Source: Kitasatospora sp. NBC_01266 (GTDB taxonomy: Bacteria; Actinomycetota; Actinomycetes; Streptomycetales; Streptomycetaceae). From it: a DNA stretch of 64,000 bases. Position 1 is the stretch's first letter; each line of letters starts with the position of its first letter. Below the pieces are notes generated by a model that worked only from the letters and a program-made list of their open reading frames with translations, was not told the DNA's origin and ran no database searches. Positions 60,877 to 64,000 of this stretch are shown here, piece after piece. The position numbers and the translations under genes were made by a program. The stretch spans positions 6,944,001 through 7,008,000 of the forward strand of contig NZ_CP108458.1 of the NCBI RefSeq assembly GCF_036242395.1. Direction: 5' to 3'.

Positions 60877-60969
60877 GTTAACTGCCCCGGCTCAATATGT
60901 GTGGAGACGTTCTCTGTCATGAGAAGACGGGACGGCGTTAACCGGACTGCCTGAACATATGTGCAGAGA
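60877..60969 (+). repeat. Two imperfect 33-bp direct repeats in the element's non-coding region
   Basis: 60877-60908 and 60937-60969 share GTTAAC...ATATGTG...GAGA in the same spacing, 60 bp apart. Between them lies the dyad TTCTC-tgtcat-GAGAA (60910-60925). This looks like a regulator-binding or replication-origin region; the function is unknown. Confidence 0.6.
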
Positions 60970-61002
60970 TGCAGGCGCGCGGTGCCTTTGGCTGCATCTG
61001 TG

Positions 61003-61037
61003 AGAGACCCCGGCCGTGTGCCGGGGTCTCTTGCTTT
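61003..61037 (+). terminator. Rho-independent-type terminator
   Basis: Perfect 11-bp arms agagaccccgg / ccggggtctct, 7-nt loop, then TGCTTTT. It separates the integrase side from the HNH gene. No tRNA is formed. Confidence 0.85.
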
Positions 61038-61127
61038 TGCCTCGGGATTCGCCCGCAGGCGAGAGGGGCGGTTGCGCCTGCACCTGTTCATGATCACCGC
61101 GTTTCGTCGGGGGGAGGAGTGCCGGAC

Positions 61128-61958
61128 ATGGAGACCATCACGGCCCGGTGCCGGGTGTGCGGGGTGCGGCCCCGGGCCCGGGACGGCCCGCAGGCGGTCT
61201 GTGCGGACGACCGCTGCCGCAGGGCGTTCGCCCTGGCACAGGAGTCCCAGCGCGCGGCGCTGAGAGAGCTTGCGGACCCCGCGCTGTGCGGTGAGTGCGG
61301 CGAGCCGTCGGGTAGGCGGCCCGCCCGCGCTGGGCAGGTCACCTACTGCGAACGGTGCGCGGCCGACCGCAGGGTTCGCCGCCGTGAGGATGCCCGCCGC
61401 GCCGAGCTACTGGAGCGCACCGCACAGGGCCCCCGGCCGTGCCACAACCCCCGGTGCACGGGCGTCGTGGACGCGCTGGCGGACCCCCGCAGGCGCTACT
61501 GCTCCGAGAAGTGCTCCCGCGCCGCCGAGCACGCCCGCCGCAAGGCCCGGCAGGCCGGTAGAGATCAAGGCGAGAAGCCCCGCCCGTGCCGACGCTGCCG
61601 CTTCCGCAAGGAGGTGATGCAGTTCCCGGACGGCGTGTGCCGCGCTTGCCAGGCCGAGCAGCGCCGCCGCATCAAGGACCGCCGGGAGTCGATCCGCCGC
61701 AACGTGTCGCGGCGGTTCGGCGGCCACTGTGCGTACTGTCCGCCTGCGCTGGCCACGCCGGGTGAAGTCCTGGACCACGTCCAGCCGGTGGCGCGCGGCG
61801 GGCTCACGGAGATCGCCAATCTCCGCTGGGCCTGCCGCGACTGCAACACCGACAAGGGCGACATGCTCCTGACCGAGTGGATCTCACCCCGCGAACGCCT
61901 GACCCCACCTCAGATTCGGGGGGATGTCGTGACGTGCGCAAACCCCGCGTCCCCCTGA
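61128..61958 (+). CDS. HNH endonuclease with multiple zinc-finger motifs
   Basis: A 276-residue protein. N-terminal cysteine pairs (CRVCG, CGECG, CERC, YCSEKC) form several probable zinc fingers; the C-terminal HNH domain reads CAYCPPALATPGEVLDHVQPVARGGLTEIANL... with CRDCNTDKG. HNH nucleases in phages help packaging or homing. ATG 61128 is chosen (GGGGAGGAG upstream); the frame is open to 60969. Confidence 0.85.
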   Translation: METITARCRVCGVRPRARDGPQAVCADDRCRRAFALAQESQRAALRELADPALCGECGEPSGRRPARAGQVTYCERCAADRRVRRREDARRAELLERTAQGPRPCHNPRCTGVVDALADPRRRYCSEKCSRAAEHARRKARQAGRDQGEKPRPCRRCRFRKEVMQFPDGVCRACQAEQRRRIKDRRESIRRNVSRRFGGHCAYCPPALATPGEVLDHVQPVARGGLTEIANLRWACRDCNTDKGDMLLTEWISPRERLTPPQIRGDVVTCANPASP

Positions 61959-62039
61959 CCCCAGGGAGGGGGCCGCACCCCGCACCGCACCCGCCGAGCC
62001 CCTTGCCAGAGCGGGCCGAGCCCCACCCGCGCCCCCAAC

Positions 62040-62110
62040 CATGATCACCAAATTCGGGGCGGGCGAGGCCGCCAGCGTGCCGTTTCACCCCGAACCCCCT
62101 GGTGATCATG
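62040..62110. repeat. Long inverted repeat upstream of the HTH gene
   Basis: Perfect 11-bp ends catgatcacca (62040-62050) and tggtgatcatg (62100-62110), with a further inner dyad ttcgggg / ccccgaa. The whole could form a long-stem hairpin or bind a dimeric protein. The HTH gene begins 37 nt downstream. Confidence 0.6.
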
Positions 62111-62146
62111 AACCCCGCCGCCCGACCGAACGAAGGACCCGCCGCC

Positions 62147-62521
62147 ATGATCCACCCGATCACCCTCAACGCCCGCCGCAAGGCCCTGGACCTGTCCGTC
62201 ACCGAGGTCGCCGACCGTGTCGGCGTCCACCTCGCCACCGTCTACGCCTGGGAGGCCGAGGACAAGACCCCGACCCCCGCGCACTACCTCACGTGGTGCA
62301 ACGCGCTCGGACTGACCTACCGCGACGTGGTCAACCACGAAGCGTGGGAGGCCAACCCCGACGCCGAGTTCACGTTCCTGTCCGCCCTGCTCACCCTGCG
62401 CCGCACGACGGGCACCCACTTCATGAGCGGTGAGGCCCGGCTGTTCCGCGCCCCCGAGGGCCACCGCGCGCCGACTGCCGCCGACCTGTTCAACGGGCTC
62501 CCCGCAGCTTCGGCCGGCTGA
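62147..62521 (+). CDS. HTH (XRE-type) regulator of the element
   Basis: A 124-residue protein with an XRE HTH at residues ~5-60: NARRKALDLSVTEVADRVGVHLATVYAWEAEDKTPTPAHY. The C-terminus is unrecognised. Not similar to a typical CI repressor tail. Start ATG 62147 with GAAGGA. It may bind the inverted repeat at 62040. Confidence 0.75.
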   Translation: MIHPITLNARRKALDLSVTEVADRVGVHLATVYAWEAEDKTPTPAHYLTWCNALGLTYRDVVNHEAWEANPDAEFTFLSALLTLRRTTGTHFMSGEARLFRAPEGHRAPTAADLFNGLPAASAG

Positions 62522-62621
62522 CCGCCCGACACCACCAACTCCCCAGCCCCGTGCCGCAGATGGCCGGGGCTTGCCCGTTCCCGCCACTGCGGCGGGCACC
62601 CCGAGGAAAGGCGCTACCCGT

Positions 62622-63509
62622 ATGACCAGCAACACCTTCGAGATATCCGACGTCGTCGCCGTGAGCCTGGCCCTGATGCGCTCGAACTCCGTGCTCGGTG
62701 AGTGCGTGATGCGTGACGCCGAGGCCGCGTTTACCGGAGGGCGGGGCGACTCGGTGCGGGTGCGGACCCCCAAGCGCCGCGTCGCCCAGAACTTCAACGG
62801 CACTACCGTCTACACCAAGGTGGAGGAGGGCCACGCCCAGGTGAAGCTCACCGACGAGCCCACCGACGCCGCAGCGTTCACCACCAAGGACATGACCCTC
62901 AACATCGAAAGCTTCGGGGAGCAGGTCCTCAAGCCGCAGATGGACGCCGTCTCGACCTACGTCGAGAAGGCCGCCGCAGCGCTGCTGAACGCCGCGAGCA
63001 AGGCCACCGGAGCCCGGGTGATCAAGGCGGACGCCAAGCCGGGCGATGTCGGTCACGTCGTGAAGATGCTGACCGCAGCCGCCGCCGACTTCACCCGCCG
63101 CGAGATCCCCGCCACGGACCGCTTCCTCGCCATCGGCCCCGACGCACAGAACGTCCTCCTGGACGTCGAACAGCTCCAGAAGGTCAACGAGTCCGGAGAC
63201 CCCCACGCGCTGCGCAACGCGACCATGGGCGACCTGTTCGGCTTCCGCGTCGTCGTCTCGCCCTACCTGGACGGCGCGGTCGCCTTCCACAAGACCGCAT
63301 ACGCCCTGGCCGTCCGCGCCCCCAACGAGGTCCAGGGCGGGGCACGCTCGGTCTCCGCCGCCGACAACTCGTACGCGCTGCGAGTGACCATGGACTTCGA
63401 CCCGTCCGTGAAGTCCGAGGTCTCCATCGTGGACACCCTGTGCGGCGTGGCCACCATCGACGCCACCCGCGCGATCGCTTTCACGCTCACCCCGCCCGCC
63501 AAGGTGTAG
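62622..63509 (+). CDS. P22-like major capsid (coat) protein
   Basis: A 295-residue coat protein: NTFEISDVVAVSLALMRSNSVLGECVMRD, GGRGDSVRVRTPKRRVAQNFNG, LTDEPTDAAAFTTKDMTLNIESFGEQVL, and C-terminal VTMDFDPSVKSEVSIVDTLCGV. The pattern is the P22 coat / 'P22 phage major capsid' family of actinophages, slightly short of average. It forms the icosahedral shell. ATG 62622 with GAGGAAAGG upstream. Confidence 0.82.
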   Translation: MTSNTFEISDVVAVSLALMRSNSVLGECVMRDAEAAFTGGRGDSVRVRTPKRRVAQNFNGTTVYTKVEEGHAQVKLTDEPTDAAAFTTKDMTLNIESFGEQVLKPQMDAVSTYVEKAAAALLNAASKATGARVIKADAKPGDVGHVVKMLTAAAADFTRREIPATDRFLAIGPDAQNVLLDVEQLQKVNESGDPHALRNATMGDLFGFRVVVSPYLDGAVAFHKTAYALAVRAPNEVQGGARSVSAADNSYALRVTMDFDPSVKSEVSIVDTLCGVATIDATRAIAFTLTPPAKV

Positions 63510-63522
63510 CCCCCGTCCGGGG

Positions 63523-63781
63523 ACCTTGGGAAAAATTTCCCAAGGTTCCCGCCATCCCGCCGGGCGCTCAAACTCCAAATGGAATTTGAGCGCCCAGGGC
63601 TCAATGCCCAAACGGGCATTGAGCCATCCCGCCTAACCGGCTCAAACGGACCAGTTCCGCGCCACCCGAGACGCACCGGCCAGGTGTCAAAAATGACACT
63701 TGGCCCTGCCCTCGCCTGCCCCCCGAGGCGGGGCCTCGCGCCGCCACCGTGCTCGCCAAATGCCCGTTTGGGCATTTGGCG
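63523..63781 (+). ncRNA. Array of about seven hairpins, most with AAAN-type tetraloops
   Basis: In the coat/next-gene gap: H1 63523-63546 (10 bp, loop AAAT), H2 63562-63595 (15 bp, one mismatch, AAAT), H3 63598-63625 (12 bp, AAAC), H4 63635-63656 (degenerate, AAAC), H5 63678-63705 (12 bp, one G-T, AAAA), H6 63724-63738 (6 bp, GGG), H7 63754-63781 (12 bp, GTTT; AAAC on the minus strand). Stem sequences differ but loop size and form repeat. Function unknown; RNA or protein-bound DNA. Confidence 0.55.
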
Positions 63782-63819
63782 GGCCCCTCACGCCCTCTGA
63801 TCGAAGACCGGAGAGACCC

Positions 63820-64000
63820 CTGTCCACGGACCGCCCCACGCCCGCCGAGGCCATCCCCGGCGGTGTCGCCCATCCCGACACCCCCACCCCGTACGACGCA
63901 CCGACGCCCCCGCCCACCGAGGCTGACCCCTCCGGCCGGCCGGAGCCCGAGCCCGACCCGCGAGACGCCCGGATCGCCGACCTGGAAGCCGAGTTGGCCC
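63820..64000 (+). CDS. Acidic Pro-rich phage protein, start of gene, apparent CTG start
   Basis: The frame from CTG 63820 (ribosome site GGAGAG, 4 nt away) gives Pro/Asp/Thr-rich residues (HPDTPTPYDAPTPPPTEADP) and then a helical start (ARIADLEAELA). No ATG or GTG occurs in this frame near the ribosome site. It runs off the window. It resembles the N-terminus of a scaffold- or head-accessory protein, but no family is assignable. Confidence 0.5.
   Translation, partial: MSTDRPTPAEAIPGGVAHPDTPTPYDAPTPPPTEADPSGRPEPEPDPRDARIADLEAELA

Larger units (their letters stand above)
60649..61127. other. Non-coding region of the element
   Basis: 479 bp with the direct repeats above, a hairpin CCCAGCC-ggc-GGCTGGG (60711-60727) and a rho-independent-type terminator at 61003. 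No convincing gene. Confidence 0.5.
59050..64000. mobile_element. Serine-integrase phage-like element, left end (continues past the window)
   Basis: From the UPF0145 remnant rightward: serine integrase, terminator, HNH endonuclease, HTH regulator, P22-like coat protein, hairpin array and a partial acidic protein. No terminase, portal or protease is seen before the coat gene. The other end is outside the window, so size and completeness are unknown. Confidence 0.75.

Noticed and set aside
61003..61037. tRNA or tRNA remnant as integration site
   Set aside because: It is a simple 11-bp hairpin followed by a T-rich tail, with no anticodon or T-arm.
63523..63781. CRISPR array
   Set aside because: The units are inverted repeats with differing stems and no identical direct repeats or uniform spacers.

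Overview
High-GC actinomycete DNA. Codon use, GTG/TTG starts, Tat/Sec-exported hydrolases, XRE-DUF397 pairs and DasR-type promoter words all point to Streptomyces, Kitasatospora or Streptacidiphilus. About 59 kb is chromosome. The last 5 kb is the left end of an integrated phage-like element that runs off the window.

Layout. 1-2.4 kb: end of a TrkA/RCK protein, an AurF-like diiron oxygenase and a TetR regulator. 2.5-7.0 kb: a tightly overlapping ergothioneine operon, egtA-egtB-egtC-egtD (minus strand). 7.2-13 kb: TetR regulator with MFS exporter, a nucleotidyltransferase-like protein, an S66 peptidase, a methyltransferase and an RBBP9-type hydrolase. 13-17 kb: exported phospholipase C and two small exported proteins. 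17-21.2 kb: accessory cluster of XRE/DUF397, a three-gene coupled mini-operon, a broken gene, a GNAT, DUF6879 and small genes. 21.3-23.8 kb: a beta-hydroxyacid dehydrogenase, then a 169-bp MITE abutting an IS630-family element, with three CTAG sites. 23.9-34 kb: Agd3-like deacetylase, kinase-like, DinB, PPOX and GlcD-like genes, a GH18 chitinase with a DasR-like site, a methyltransferase and a lysozyme-like protein. 34-37.7 kb: osmoprotectant ABC importer. 37.9-39.2 kb: cysteine dioxygenase-rhodanese operon preceded by an unmarked cysteine-rich leader peptide. 39.3-43.4 kb: a small protein with a C-terminal amyloid-signalling-like motif, two small exported proteins, a two-component system and a GlsB-type membrane protein. 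43.5-53.2 kb: sedolisin protease, TetR, aldo/keto reductase, GH59 glycosidase, GNAT and M20 peptidase. 53.3-57.1 kb: paaABCDE phenylacetyl-CoA epoxidase operon with a promoter and a PaaR-like operator. 57.2-58.9 kb: ricin-type lectin and a flavin monooxygenase-like protein. 59.0-64.0 kb: serine-integrase element inside a YbjQ/UPF0145-like gene. It carries HNH, HTH and P22-like coat genes, then an intergenic run of about seven hairpins, most with AAAN-type tetraloops.

The most notable signals are the cysteine-rich, probably leaderless sORF before cysteine dioxygenase (39070-39195), the RHIM/BASS-like C-terminus at 39348-39734, and the hairpin array at 63523-63781. All assignments come from reading motifs; no searches were run.
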